Assembly: GCF_900156815.1 (NCBI RefSeq)
Contig: NZ_FTOT01000001.1
Location: 434,001-498,000, forward strand
Direction: 5' to 3'
Origin: Gemmobacter megaterium
GTDB taxonomy: Bacteria > Pseudomonadota > Alphaproteobacteria > Rhodobacterales > Rhodobacteraceae
Length of the DNA stretch: 64,000 nt
A model generated the notes under the pieces. The model was given only the letters and a program-made list of their open reading frames with translations, was not told where the DNA came from and did not search any database. Of the stretch, positions 50,344 to 59,096 are shown in pieces (position 1 is the stretch's first letter; the number at the start of each line of letters is the position of its first letter). Made by a program: the position numbers and the translations under genes.

Positions 50344-51945
50344 TCATTTCTTTTCGACAAGGCGATAGAACACGAACGCCGCCGACGGCCCGTTGACAAA
50401 GCCCTGCACCTTGTCCGCCATCGCCACCTGCTTGACCGCCTGGAACATGATCACATAGGGCGATTCTGCCTGCATTTCGCGTTGCAGATCCACATACATC
50501 GCGTTGCGCGTGTCGGCGTCCTGTTCGGCCAGCGCGGCAAGGGTCTTTTTGTTGACCGCCTCGGGCGGCATCCAGGCGTTGCGCCAGGTGGTGGTCGAGA
50601 CGTATTTGTCATCCGCATTGTCGGCGTTGTAGGCGAATGCCTTGGCGTTCGAATGCGGGTCCATGAAGTCAGGGCCCCAATACAGCAGCATCCCCTGATG
50701 GGTCCGGGCGCGGTATTTGGTGATCACCTGCGCGCCGGTGCCGGGCAGGATGTTGAAGTTGATGCCCGCCGGGGCAAAGGTTTGTTGCAGGCTGGCGGCA
50801 ATATCGGTGAACGGCGCCGAATTGATCACATCCAGCTCGATGTTCAGCGGGGTCTGCACACCGCCATCGGCCAGGATCTTCTTTGCCTTTTCCAGATCAT
50901 AGGTAAAGGGCGTGTCATCCAGCGCGCCGGGGAAACCTGCCGGCCAGAACGCCTGATGCACCTGCATCTGCCCCTTGAGGAAGCTGTCGGCCATACCACT
51001 GTAATCAACCAGATAGCGCGCGGCCTCCCACAGGGCGGGGTTGGTCAGCGGTTCGTGTTTCTGGTTGAAGCTGAACCAGTGCACGGCGGTCTGCGGATAG
51101 GTTTCCACCTTGATCCCGGCCTTGCCTTCCAGACCGGCGACCTGATCGGGGGACATGTTCTTGGCCATGTCCACATCGCCCGATTCCAGCAGCAGACGCT
51201 GGGTCGCCGCTTCGGCCACATGGCGGATCATCACACGCTCGATGGCGGGGGCGCCATTGAAATAGGCCTTGTTCGCCTCCAGCACCATCGCCTCGCCGGG
51301 GCGGTAGGTGGCCAGCTTGAACGGGCCGGTTCCGGCGCTGTTCTGGTTCAGCCAGGCATGGCCCAGATCGCCGTCCTTTTCGTTCGCCATCGCGGTTTCG
51401 ATATCGACAATGGCGCCAACGCCCGCGGCCAGCACGTTCAACACGAACGAGGGCGCAAACTCGCCTGTCCATTTCACGGTGACGGTATCGCCTTCGGTCG
51501 AGACCATGTCGTCAAGGTTGTCGACCGTCCAGCCCAGATTGGCGAGGATGAAGGACGGCGCCTTGTTCAGCACCAGCACACGGCGAAAGCTGCCGACCAC
51601 ATCGGCGCCACGCAGCGGGTTGCCGGAATGGAAGGTCACGCCAGAACGCAGCGTGAAGGTGATCGTCTTGGCCGCAACATCGACGTCCCAGCTTTCGGCC
51701 AGTTGACCGACCAGCGTATCGGGATCGGCCGCATCATAGGCCACCAGCTTGTCATAGGCGTTGGTGACATATTCGCCCGAGCTGAACTCATAGGCGGTGG
51801 CCGGGTCGATGGTGACGATATCGTCGATGTTCTGCGCAATCACCAATGCGGTGTCGGGCGTTGCTGCCAGCGCGGGCGCGGTGGACAGCGCAATCAGGCT
51901 GACCGCCAGCGCGGCTTTCAGGGATTTGGGGGCGAAAAGGGTCAT
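50344..51945 (-). CDS. Peptide ABC transporter substrate-binding protein (family 5)
   Basis: This 533-residue protein has a signal peptide (KAALAVSLIALSTAPALA) and the family-5 start IAQNIDDIVTIDPATAYEF, with WTGEFAPSFVLNVL and LLYWGPDFMDPHSNA. It captures oligopeptides or similar cationic solutes in the periplasm for the dppBCDF-like importer encoded on the other side of the regulator. Expression is likely controlled by the XRE-cupin protein. Confidence 0.93.
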   Translation of the reverse strand: MTLFAPKSLKAALAVSLIALSTAPALAATPDTALVIAQNIDDIVTIDPATAYEFSSGEYVTNAYDKLVAYDAADPDTLVGQLAESWDVDVAAKTITFTLRSGVTFHSGNPLRGADVVGSFRRVLVLNKAPSFILANLGWTVDNLDDMVSTEGDTVTVKWTGEFAPSFVLNVLAAGVGAIVDIETAMANEKDGDLGHAWLNQNSAGTGPFKLATYRPGEAMVLEANKAYFNGAPAIERVMIRHVAEAATQRLLLESGDVDMAKNMSPDQVAGLEGKAGIKVETYPQTAVHWFSFNQKHEPLTNPALWEAARYLVDYSGMADSFLKGQMQVHQAFWPAGFPGALDDTPFTYDLEKAKKILADGGVQTPLNIELDVINSAPFTDIAASLQQTFAPAGINFNILPGTGAQVITKYRARTHQGMLLYWGPDFMDPHSNAKAFAYNADNADDKYVSTTTWRNAWMPPEAVNKKTLAALAEQDADTRNAMYVDLQREMQAESPYVIMFQAVKQVAMADKVQGFVNGPSAAFVFYRLVEKK

Positions 51946-51983
51946 GACCTCTCCTGTCTGTTGGGTGCCGCAGCTTGTCCCCG

Positions 51984-52583
51984 CTACGGGCGTTCGGGGG
52001 ATCGTCCGATCAGGCGGGGTGTGGTGCCGGTCCAGATCATCCGGGCCGGACCCTCCCCGATATTGGCAAAGGAATGGGGCGTATCCCCCATGAAGTGCAG
52101 GCTGTCGCCAGGGTTCAGGACCAGTTCGGCATCCCCCAGCGTCTGGCGGATGGTCCCGTCCAGCACCACGATCAGCTCTTCACCGACATGCGACACGATT
52201 TCCGACCTGTAACCTTGCGGGATGTGAACGATCAACGAGGTCAGCGTACCCCCCGGCAGGTTGGTGGACACCCGTTCATAGGCCAGCGAGCTGTCGGAAA
52301 TCGCAAACCGCACCCGTTCCGCCGCGCGGGTCACGCTGTCGGCCAGCCGGGGCGCGGCGACGAACACGTCGATCTCCACCTCAAGCGCGGTTGCAAGGCT
52401 GGCAAGCGTGCCCAGGCTGGGGGTTGCCTTGTCGCGTTCAACCTGACTGAGAAAGCCCACCGAGATCCCGGCCAGATCCGCCAGGGTCTGCAACGTCATC
52501 CCCGCCTTGCGCCGCAATTCGCGGATGCGGCCGCCAAAGGCGGGCGTCTGGGAAATGTCCGGCTGGCGCAGGGGGTCCGTCAT
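51984..52583 (-). CDS. XRE-family regulator with cupin domain
   Basis: This 199-residue protein has an N-terminal helix-turn-helix (RELRRKAGMTLQTLADLAG, ISVGFLSQVERDKATPSLG) and a C-terminal cupin (GEELIVVLDGTI, LNPGDSLHFMGDTPHSFAN). The start at 52583 follows GGAG by 7 bp; upstream in-frame methionines at 52595 and 52637 are less likely. It lies between the binding-protein gene and the importer genes and probably regulates both, sensing a ligand through the cupin. Confidence 0.92.
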   Translation of the reverse strand: MTDPLRQPDISQTPAFGGRIRELRRKAGMTLQTLADLAGISVGFLSQVERDKATPSLGTLASLATALEVEIDVFVAAPRLADSVTRAAERVRFAISDSSLAYERVSTNLPGGTLTSLIVHIPQGYRSEIVSHVGEELIVVLDGTIRQTLGDAELVLNPGDSLHFMGDTPHSFANIGEGPARMIWTGTTPRLIGRSPERP

Positions 52584-52608
52584 TGGGGTCTCCATCGGCT
52601 CGAGTCGA

Positions 52609-52637
52609 AAGGTAGTAAAAAAATTTTGCTCTGTCAA
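52609..52637 (-). promoter_or_regulatory. Promoter of the XRE-cupin gene with flanking direct repeats
   Basis: On the minus strand TTGACA (52632-52637) and TACCTT (52609-52614) are 17 bp apart. Overlapping it on the plus strand are AAATTTTGCT (52621-52630) and AAATCTTTGCT (52639-52649), direct repeats about two helical turns apart. They are candidate sites for the XRE protein acting on both directions. Confidence 0.55.
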
Positions 52638-52680
52638 AAAATCTTTGCTACGTTTTCACGAAACCGGAGGTGCCGCGCCG

Positions 52681-53703
52681 ATGACCCTGACCCACCGATT
52701 GCTGCCGCCCTTGCAGTTCCTGCTGATGCTGGCGGTCACATTTCTTGGCCTTCTGGCCATAACATTCGTGATAGGCCGTGTCGTGCCCATCGACCCGGTG
52801 ATCGCCGTGGTCGGCGACCGCGCCACCAAGGAAACCTACGAGGCGACGCGCCTGGCCATGGGGCTGGACGATCCGCTGATCGTGCAGTTCGTCCGCTATG
52901 TCGGCGCGGTGCTGCAAGGCAACCTTGGCAATTCGATCGGCACCGGCCGTGCTGTTGTGGACGATCTGGCCCGCGTCTTTCCGGCCACGCTTGAAATGGC
53001 GACGATCGGCATTCTGATCGGGGTGGCCATGGGTGTGCCGATGGGCGTCTGGGCTGCGGCCCGGCAAGGAACCTGGGTGGATCAGGTGATTCGCGTGGTC
53101 GGGCTGGCCGGCTATGCGATCCCGGCGTTCTGGCTGGGGCTGGTGGGGCTGGTGCTGTTCTACGCCAAGCTGCGCTGGGTCGGCGGGCCGGGGCGGATCG
53201 ACCTGTTCCTCGATGGCATGGTGCCGGTGCGCACGGGGTTGCTGCTGGTCGATGCGGCCCTCGCCGGGGATTGGAACAGCTTTCGCTCGGCCTTTTCGCA
53301 TATCGTGCTGCCTGCCTCGATCCTTGGGTTCTTTTCGCTGGCCTATATCGCGCGGATGACCCGCAGCTTCATGCTGGAACAACTGGGACAGGAATATATC
53401 ACCACCGCCCGCGTCAAGGGCGCGCCCGAGCGGGTGATCCTGTGGCGCCACGCCTTTCGCCCGATCCGGGTGCAACTGATCACGGTGATCGGGCTGTCCT
53501 ACGCGGGCCTGCTGGAAGGGTCGGTGATGATCGAGACGGTGTTCAGTTGGCCGGGTATCGGCAATTACCTGACCACCGCGCTTCTGAACGCCGACATGAA
53601 CGCCGTGCTGGGCGCAACCCTGGTGGTGGGCGCGGTCTTTGTCGGGATCAACAAGGGCTCTGACGCCCTCTATCGCTTGCTGGATCCGAGGGCACGGACA
53701 TGA
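52681..53703 (+). CDS. Peptide ABC transporter permease, DppB type
   Basis: This 340-residue permease has about six membrane segments and a long periplasmic loop after the first. It contains GLDDPLIVQFVRYVGAVLQG and the coupling loop TARVKGAPERVILWRHAFR. It is the first gene of the importer operon, with GGAGG upstream, and overlaps the next gene by 4 bp. Confidence 0.94.
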   Translation: MTLTHRLLPPLQFLLMLAVTFLGLLAITFVIGRVVPIDPVIAVVGDRATKETYEATRLAMGLDDPLIVQFVRYVGAVLQGNLGNSIGTGRAVVDDLARVFPATLEMATIGILIGVAMGVPMGVWAAARQGTWVDQVIRVVGLAGYAIPAFWLGLVGLVLFYAKLRWVGGPGRIDLFLDGMVPVRTGLLLVDAALAGDWNSFRSAFSHIVLPASILGFFSLAYIARMTRSFMLEQLGQEYITTARVKGAPERVILWRHAFRPIRVQLITVIGLSYAGLLEGSVMIETVFSWPGIGNYLTTALLNADMNAVLGATLVVGAVFVGINKGSDALYRLLDPRART

Positions 53704-54602
53704 TGACACGCGACTGGCTTTTGTCCGACGACCCCGAAACGCGGCTTCAGGCGCGGTTGGGGCAGGGGTATCGTCTGGCCCGTGCGCTGGCGCGCAATCC
53801 ACTGGCCATGGTGGGATTGGCGGTGATCGTGCTGCTGCTGGTGATGGCGGCGTTGGCGCCCTGGATCGCCCCTTATTCGCCGCTGGAAGGTATGCTGTCG
53901 AACCGCTTGCAGCCGCCATCCTCCGCCCATTGGATGGGAACGGATGAACTGGGGCGCGACATCTTTTCCCGTGTCGTCCACGGCTCGCGCATCACGTTGA
54001 TGATCGTCATCCTCGTGGCCGTCATCGCCGCGCCGTTGGGGCTGATCATCGGGACGGTGGCTGGATATTATGGCGGTTGGGTCGACAAGGTGCTGATGGG
54101 GCTGACCGACATCTTTCTGTCGCTGCCCCGCTTGATCCTGGCCCTGGCCTTTGTCGCGGCCCTCGGCCCCGGCATCGAGAATGCGGTCATCGCCATCGCC
54201 ATCACCGCTTGGCCGGTCTATGCCCGCATCGCGCGGGCGGAAACGCTGACCTTCCGCAATTCGGAATTCATCGCCGCCGTACGGATGCAGGGCGCCAGCG
54301 GGGTGCGGGTGATCGGGCTGCATGTGATTCCGCTGTGCATGTCGTCCACCATCGTGCGGGTCACGCTGGATATGGCCGGCATCATCCTGACCGCGGCGGG
54401 CCTTGGCTTTCTGGGTCTGGGGGCGCAGCCGCCCCTGCCGGAATGGGGCGCGATGATTTCCAAGGGCCGCGCGTTCATTCTGGATCAATGGTGGGTCGCC
54501 ACCATGCCCGGTTTTGCCATTGTCGTGGTCTCGCTTGGGTTCTGCCTGTTCGGCGATGGCCTGCGCGACGTGCTGGACCCCAAGCAAAGGACCAAGGGAT
54601 GA
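53700..54602 (+). CDS. Peptide ABC transporter permease, DppC type
   Basis: This 300-residue permease has an N-terminal DppC-type extension, HWMGTDELGRDIFSRVVHG and the coupling loop AVRMQGASGVRVIGLHVIP. It forms the channel with the DppB-type protein. ATG codons at 53700 and 53703 are both possible; the first overlaps the upstream stop. Confidence 0.94.
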   Translation: MMTRDWLLSDDPETRLQARLGQGYRLARALARNPLAMVGLAVIVLLLVMAALAPWIAPYSPLEGMLSNRLQPPSSAHWMGTDELGRDIFSRVVHGSRITLMIVILVAVIAAPLGLIIGTVAGYYGGWVDKVLMGLTDIFLSLPRLILALAFVAALGPGIENAVIAIAITAWPVYARIARAETLTFRNSEFIAAVRMQGASGVRVIGLHVIPLCMSSTIVRVTLDMAGIILTAAGLGFLGLGAQPPLPEWGAMISKGRAFILDQWWVATMPGFAIVVVSLGFCLFGDGLRDVLDPKQRTKG

Positions 54603-55432
54603 CCCTGCTTTCCGTCGAGAATCTGCGCGTCACCTTTCCCTCGGATCAGGGGCCGGTCGAGGTGGTCAAGGGGCTTTCGTTCAGCCTTGGCCGCGAACGT
54701 CTTGGAATCGTGGGGGAATCCGGCTCTGGAAAATCCATGACGGGCCGTGCGGTCATGGGGCTGATCGGCAAGCCCGCCCGCGTCACTGCCGACAGGATGG
54801 AGTTCGAGGGCCAGGATCTGCGCAACCTGCCCGAATCGCGCCTGCGCGCCCTGCGGGGTGCCCGCATGTCGATGGTGTTGCAGGACCCCAAGTTCAGCCT
54901 GAACCCGGTGATCCGCATCGGCGACCAGATCGCCGAGGCGCTGGAGTTCCACACCGCGCTGAATGCCCGCGCCCGCCGTGCCAAGGTGCTGGAGGCGCTG
55001 GAGGCGGTGCGCATCGACGATCCGGAGCGCGTGGCCCGGCAGTATCCGCACGAGGTGTCGGGCGGCATGGGCCAGCGGGTGATGATCGCCATGATGGTCG
55101 TCATGGAACCCGCCCTGATGATCGCCGATGAACCCACATCGGCGCTGGATGTCAGCGTTCGGGGGCAAGTGCTTGACATCATGGACGATCTGGTGCGCCG
55201 CCGGGGCATGGGGCTGATGTTGATCTCGCATGACCTGAACATGGTGGCGCGCTGGTGCGACCGAATTCTGGTTATGTATCAGGGCCGCATCGTCGAAGAA
55301 CTGGGCGCGGGGCAACTGTCGGCCGCCAGCCACCCCTATACCCGTGGCCTGCTGGCCTCGGTGCCACGCATTGACGAGGACCGTCCGCGCCTTCCGGTGC
55401 TGGACCGCGCCGCGCTGGAGGCTGCACGATGA
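54599..55432 (+). CDS. Peptide ABC transporter ATP-binding protein, DppD type
   Basis: This 277-residue ATPase has Walker A GESGSGKSMTGRAVMG and the signature region VSGGMGQRVMIAMMVV. Walker B is ALMIADEPTSALDVSV, and the oligopeptide-ABC C-terminal motif HPYTRGLLASVP follows. It overlaps its neighbours by 4 bp on both sides. Confidence 0.94.
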   Translation: MTLLSVENLRVTFPSDQGPVEVVKGLSFSLGRERLGIVGESGSGKSMTGRAVMGLIGKPARVTADRMEFEGQDLRNLPESRLRALRGARMSMVLQDPKFSLNPVIRIGDQIAEALEFHTALNARARRAKVLEALEAVRIDDPERVARQYPHEVSGGMGQRVMIAMMVVMEPALMIADEPTSALDVSVRGQVLDIMDDLVRRRGMGLMLISHDLNMVARWCDRILVMYQGRIVEELGAGQLSAASHPYTRGLLASVPRIDEDRPRLPVLDRAALEAAR

Positions 55433-56154
55433 TCGGGATCGAGAACCTTGTGGTCCGCTTTGGCCCGACCACGGTGCTGCATGGTGTATCCTTTGACGTG
55501 ACAGAGGGCGAGAGTTTTGCGCTGGTGGGCGAAAGTGGTTCTGGAAAATCCACCATTCTCAAGGCATTGGCGGGGCAGGTTCAGGATTGGTCCGGCCGCA
55601 TGACGCTGGGCGGAACGGGGATGAAACAAGGCGATGCCCCCCATGCGCGTCAGGTCCAGATGGTGTTTCAGGACCCCTATGGCAGCCTGCACCCGCGCCG
55701 TTCCGTTGATGATACCTTGTCAGAGCCGCTGGCGATTCACCGGATAGGCAACCGCGATGCCCGTGTTCTGGCGATGCTGGATGCGGTCGGCCTGCCGCGC
55801 CGCTTCCGCTTTCGGTTGCCGCATCAGTTGTCGGGCGGGCAACGCCAACGGGTGGCGATTGCCCGCGCCCTGATGCTGGAACCGCCGGTCCTGCTGCTGG
55901 ACGAGCCGACAAGCGCGCTGGATGTTTCGGTTCAGGCAGAGATTCTGAACCTTCTCAAGGGATTGAGAGAGGAAAAGAACCTGACCTATCTGCTGGTCAC
56001 GCATGACCTGCCGGTGGTCAGCTTTTTGTGCGACCGTCTGGCCATCCTGCGCCAAGGCCGGATCGAAGAACGCGCCAATGTTGATGCGCTGCGTGAGGGT
56101 CGCCTGACAACACCCTATGGGCGGGAGCTTTTTCTGCGATCCACCCAAGGGTAG
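55429..56154 (+). CDS. Peptide ABC transporter ATP-binding protein, DppF type
   Basis: This 241-residue ATPase has Walker A GESGSGKSTILKALAG, signature LSGGQRQRVAIARALM and Walker B VLLLDEPTSALDVSV. It is shorter than usual DppF (about 320 residues) because the C-terminal extension is reduced. It converges with the next gene with 7 bp between. Confidence 0.93.
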   Translation: MIGIENLVVRFGPTTVLHGVSFDVTEGESFALVGESGSGKSTILKALAGQVQDWSGRMTLGGTGMKQGDAPHARQVQMVFQDPYGSLHPRRSVDDTLSEPLAIHRIGNRDARVLAMLDAVGLPRRFRFRLPHQLSGGQRQRVAIARALMLEPPVLLLDEPTSALDVSVQAEILNLLKGLREEKNLTYLLVTHDLPVVSFLCDRLAILRQGRIEERANVDALREGRLTTPYGRELFLRSTQG

Positions 56155-56161
56155 CCGCGCG

Positions 56162-57169
56162 CTAGCGCAGCCACCACCCTTCACGCTTGATGGTGTTGCG
56201 GATGACCTGTTCCTGACGGGGCAGGTCGTCGCGGTCGAACAGGGGGCGGATCTTCTGCCGCCCCTTGCCCTGATAGACCAGTTTTCTTGCCGGTTCCCAG
56301 TCGCGCAGCAACCGCTTGAGCGCCTTGTCGGCGGTGACGGTTTCCAGCACATCGACGGCGTGGTCACTGTCACGGGCGTACAGCAATGGCAACGCCCGGT
56401 AATGGCAGGAGATATCCCCGTCCAGTCCCGCCAGCGCCGTGCCGGGGCGCCCGCCGCCAAATGCCGCGATCACCAGTGGCAAAGCAACCTGATCGAGCCA
56501 GGGATCCAGCGATTGCGCCGCCAGCATCGGCCCCGGATCGGACCGTATGGCCGTCGCATAGTCGGTGAACCGCCTGCCGAAGGCGACCGGACAGGCGCCA
56601 AAGAACCAGCCCGCATTGAAATACATGTAGCGCCGCCAATGTTCGTCCGGCTGCGACAGATCCAGCGTCGGGGTGATGTCCAGCCCGAAGCGGTCATAAA
56701 GCGAGCGCCAGATGCTGTCATATCCCGCGACATAGGGCTGCGGGTCGGGCCATGTGGCGGACACCCGCATCGAGGCAGAGGGGCGGGCAAAGTCGAAGGC
56801 CACCCTGTCCAGCGCGCCGGTGATCAGCGTATCGGTGTCGAAAAAGACAAAGGGTTCGCCTTCGGGCAGGGCCGCCAATGCCTCGATCTTGTTGCCATAG
56901 GGATAGGACGCGCCGAAATGGCGGCATTCGAATTCGACGATCTGCGCCCCCAGCCCCTGCAATGCCGCGCGGATCGCGGGATCCGCGATCCGTGGATCCT
57001 GTGGCCACAACGGGCCGGGCAGCGGCTCTGCCACGAACAACCGGCCCGACAGCGCGGGGGCATGGGCCGCCAGCGAGGCGGCAAAGATCAGGGCCTCGTA
57101 TTGCAGGCGGCCCGCCTGCGCCACGATGACGATATTGAACGCTTGCGTCCGCTTTGTCCTGCCTGCCAT
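56162..57169 (-). CDS. Conserved protein with glycosyltransferase-like features
   Basis: This 335-residue protein contains PFVFFDTDTLITGAL, a DxD-type motif as in GT-A glycosyltransferases, and YMYFNAGWFFG and DPWLDQVALPL, which match the sugar-acceptor half of that fold. Many uncharacterised Rhodobacterales proteins look like this. The start at 57169 agrees with NIVIVAQAGRLQYEA as the first strand. The function and partner sugar are unknown. Confidence 0.7.
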   Translation of the reverse strand: MAGRTKRTQAFNIVIVAQAGRLQYEALIFAASLAAHAPALSGRLFVAEPLPGPLWPQDPRIADPAIRAALQGLGAQIVEFECRHFGASYPYGNKIEALAALPEGEPFVFFDTDTLITGALDRVAFDFARPSASMRVSATWPDPQPYVAGYDSIWRSLYDRFGLDITPTLDLSQPDEHWRRYMYFNAGWFFGACPVAFGRRFTDYATAIRSDPGPMLAAQSLDPWLDQVALPLVIAAFGGGRPGTALAGLDGDISCHYRALPLLYARDSDHAVDVLETVTADKALKRLLRDWEPARKLVYQGKGRQKIRPLFDRDDLPRQEQVIRNTIKREGWWLR

Positions 57170-57258
57170 GCTGCCCTCGTTGCCACCGGCCCCTGACGGA
57201 CCTTTCGCGCCTGACTATAGGGTGGCGCCACGGACCATGAAAGTCATTGGAGATAGGG

Positions 57259-57672
57259 ATGTATCGCCACTTGAGCCTTGTTGCCGCGGGCCTGCTTGCC
57301 GCGACGCCAGCCATGGCCCAACAGTTCACCACAGCCGCAGAAATCCGGCCGATCCTGGAGGCGACGCGCGCAAGCTGGCTTGCGCTGCGCCCGTGGGACG
57401 GCAAGGAGCTGCTGTATTTCACCCATCTTGAAAGTTGGCGTTGCGGCATGGCCGAGGTGCGGTTTTCCGTCAATTCCTCGGCCGCGACGCGGGTCTGGGA
57501 CATGCCGCCCTGCCAAACCGGCACAGCGCAGCCGAATGCCATTCCGGCCGACCGGCTGCCCTTTGCCGAACTTCCGCCAGAAGCGTTGCAGACCGTCACC
57601 GTGGTCGTTGTACTGGCCGACGGAACCGAACTGCGCCAGGACTATACGCGGGCGAACATCCTGATGCCGTGA
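57259..57672 (+). CDS. Small exported protein of unknown function
   Basis: This 137-residue protein has a signal peptide (MYRHLSLVAAGLLAATPAMA) and a beta-rich mature part with two cysteines (SWRCGMAEV and DMPPCQTG) that could form a disulfide. I recognise no family. GGAG lies 6 bp before the ATG at 57259; a TTG four codons upstream is less likely. It converges with the flavin reductase gene after 18 bp. Confidence 0.78.
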   Translation: MYRHLSLVAAGLLAATPAMAQQFTTAAEIRPILEATRASWLALRPWDGKELLYFTHLESWRCGMAEVRFSVNSSAATRVWDMPPCQTGTAQPNAIPADRLPFAELPPEALQTVTVVVVLADGTELRQDYTRANILMP

Positions 57673-57690
57673 TCCCGCCCGCCCGCCGGC

Positions 57691-58182
57691 TCAGGCCGCT
57701 GAAAAGCCGCCATAGCGCCCCTGGCTGAAGACCAGCGGGGCGCCGTCCGTGGCTGCGGCGCGCAGCACGCGGCCCACGATGATCAGATGGTCGCCGCCAT
57801 CATGCGCGGCGTGCCGCTCGCAATCAAATCGCGCCAGCGCCGAAGGAATGACCGGCACGCCTTCGGGCGTGATCTCGTGCGGAAAATCGGCAAAGCCCGC
57901 GCCGTCCCTGGCGAACCGGGGCAACCAGTCGCTGTGATCGTCGCGCAGGATGTGGATGGAGTAATGTTGCGCCGTTTCGAAATGGGCAAAGCGGCTGGAG
58001 GATTTCGCAGGCGACCACAGAACGAGCGGCGGATCCATCGAAACGCTGGCAAAGCTGTTGACCAGGAACCCCACAGGCCCCTGGGGGGCGGCGACCGTCA
58101 CCAGCGCCACGCCTGTGGCAAATCGTCCCAGCGCATTGCGGAAGGCGCGTGGATCGGTATCGGGGGCAAAGAGCTGTGTCAT
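57691..58182 (-). CDS. Flavin reductase family protein (RutF/HpaC type)
   Basis: This 163-residue FMN-binding split-barrel protein has FATGVALVTVAAPQGPVGFLVNS and SMDPPLVLWSPAKSSSRFA. It reduces FMN or FAD with NAD(P)H to supply monooxygenases. No monooxygenase gene is adjacent. It is divergent from a RutE-like nitroreductase across 254 bp. Confidence 0.9.
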   Translation of the reverse strand: MTQLFAPDTDPRAFRNALGRFATGVALVTVAAPQGPVGFLVNSFASVSMDPPLVLWSPAKSSSRFAHFETAQHYSIHILRDDHSDWLPRFARDGAGFADFPHEITPEGVPVIPSALARFDCERHAAHDGGDHLIIVGRVLRAAATDGAPLVFSQGRYGGFSAA

Positions 58183-58290
58183 GCGTCTGTGTCCTGTTGC
58201 CTTGGGTGGTCCGCTGTAAACATCCGGCTTTGCCGGGGTCAAGGGGCCGCGCCTGTGTTGCGGTGCATATATGATCCGCGCTGACACACA

Positions 58291-58318
58291 TTGACCTTGG
58301 GGTCCGGCGCGATATGTC
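58291..58318 (+). promoter_or_regulatory. Predicted promoter of the nitroreductase gene
   Basis: TTGACC (58291-58296) and TATGTC (58313-58318), spacer 16 bp, lie about 120 bp before the gene. This is the best match in the divergent gap. Confidence 0.35.
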
Positions 58319-58436
58319 AGACGCCAATGGCCGCCGTATGACCTGCCCGTATCCCGCCGGGCATGTCAGCAGGCGGCCCCGGCACGTCCTGGTCGCCATG
58401 GTGGCGCCCCCTGCCGCGAAACCAGAGGAATGACCC

Positions 58437-59021
58437 TTGCCCCGGATCGACAATACCGCACTTGACCAGATCTTTCGCCTGTCGCGCAGCCACCCCGCCT
58501 TCGAGGATCGTCCCGTTGCCCCCGAGGTGCTGGAGGAGCTGACCGCCCTGGCGCTGCTTGGCCCTTCGGCGTTCAATCAGCAACCGCTGCGCCTGGTGTT
58601 TGTGCAGACCGCCGAAGGCAAGGCGCGGCTGGAACCGGCGCTGTCGTCGGGCAACCGGGCCAAGACCATGGCCGCGCCGGTCAGCGTGCTGGTGTGCTGC
58701 GACACCGAATTCACCGTGCATCTGCCGCAGGTGTTTCCGCTGTCCGATGTGCGGGGGTATTACACCGACCCGGCCGTGCGCGAGGCATCGGCGCGCACCA
58801 ATGCGCTGTTGCAGGCGGGAATGCTGATTGCCGCCGCCCGGTCGCTGGGGCTGGGGGTCGGGCCGATGGCGGGCTTTGACAAGGCAAAGGCAAAAGAGGC
58901 GCTGCTTGGCGGAACATCCTGGGAGCCGCTGTTCCTGATGAACCTGGGCTGGTTCAAGGCCAATCCCGACACTGCCCGCCTGCCGCGTCTGGGTTTTGAT
59001 ACCGCGGCCCGTATCGTCTGA
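58437..59021 (+). CDS. Nitroreductase-family protein, RutE (malonic semialdehyde reductase) type
   Basis: This 194-residue flavoprotein has FRLSRSHPAFEDRPV, LGPSAFNQQPLRLVFV and SLGLGVGPMAGFDK, as in RutE. That enzyme reduces malonic semialdehyde to 3-hydroxypropionate in uracil degradation. The start is TTG at 58437: an in-frame TGA lies 6 bp upstream and the nearby ATG at 58430 is out of frame, while AGAGGA is well spaced. No other rut gene is in the window. Confidence 0.9.
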   Translation: MPRIDNTALDQIFRLSRSHPAFEDRPVAPEVLEELTALALLGPSAFNQQPLRLVFVQTAEGKARLEPALSSGNRAKTMAAPVSVLVCCDTEFTVHLPQVFPLSDVRGYYTDPAVREASARTNALLQAGMLIAAARSLGLGVGPMAGFDKAKAKEALLGGTSWEPLFLMNLGWFKANPDTARLPRLGFDTAARIV

Positions 59022-59096
59022 CATCAACGCCCTTGTGTCGTCCGTCCGGGCGGCGCAAGGGCGCTGGCGCGCGAAGGGGGGGGCGGCCGGGGCCGT

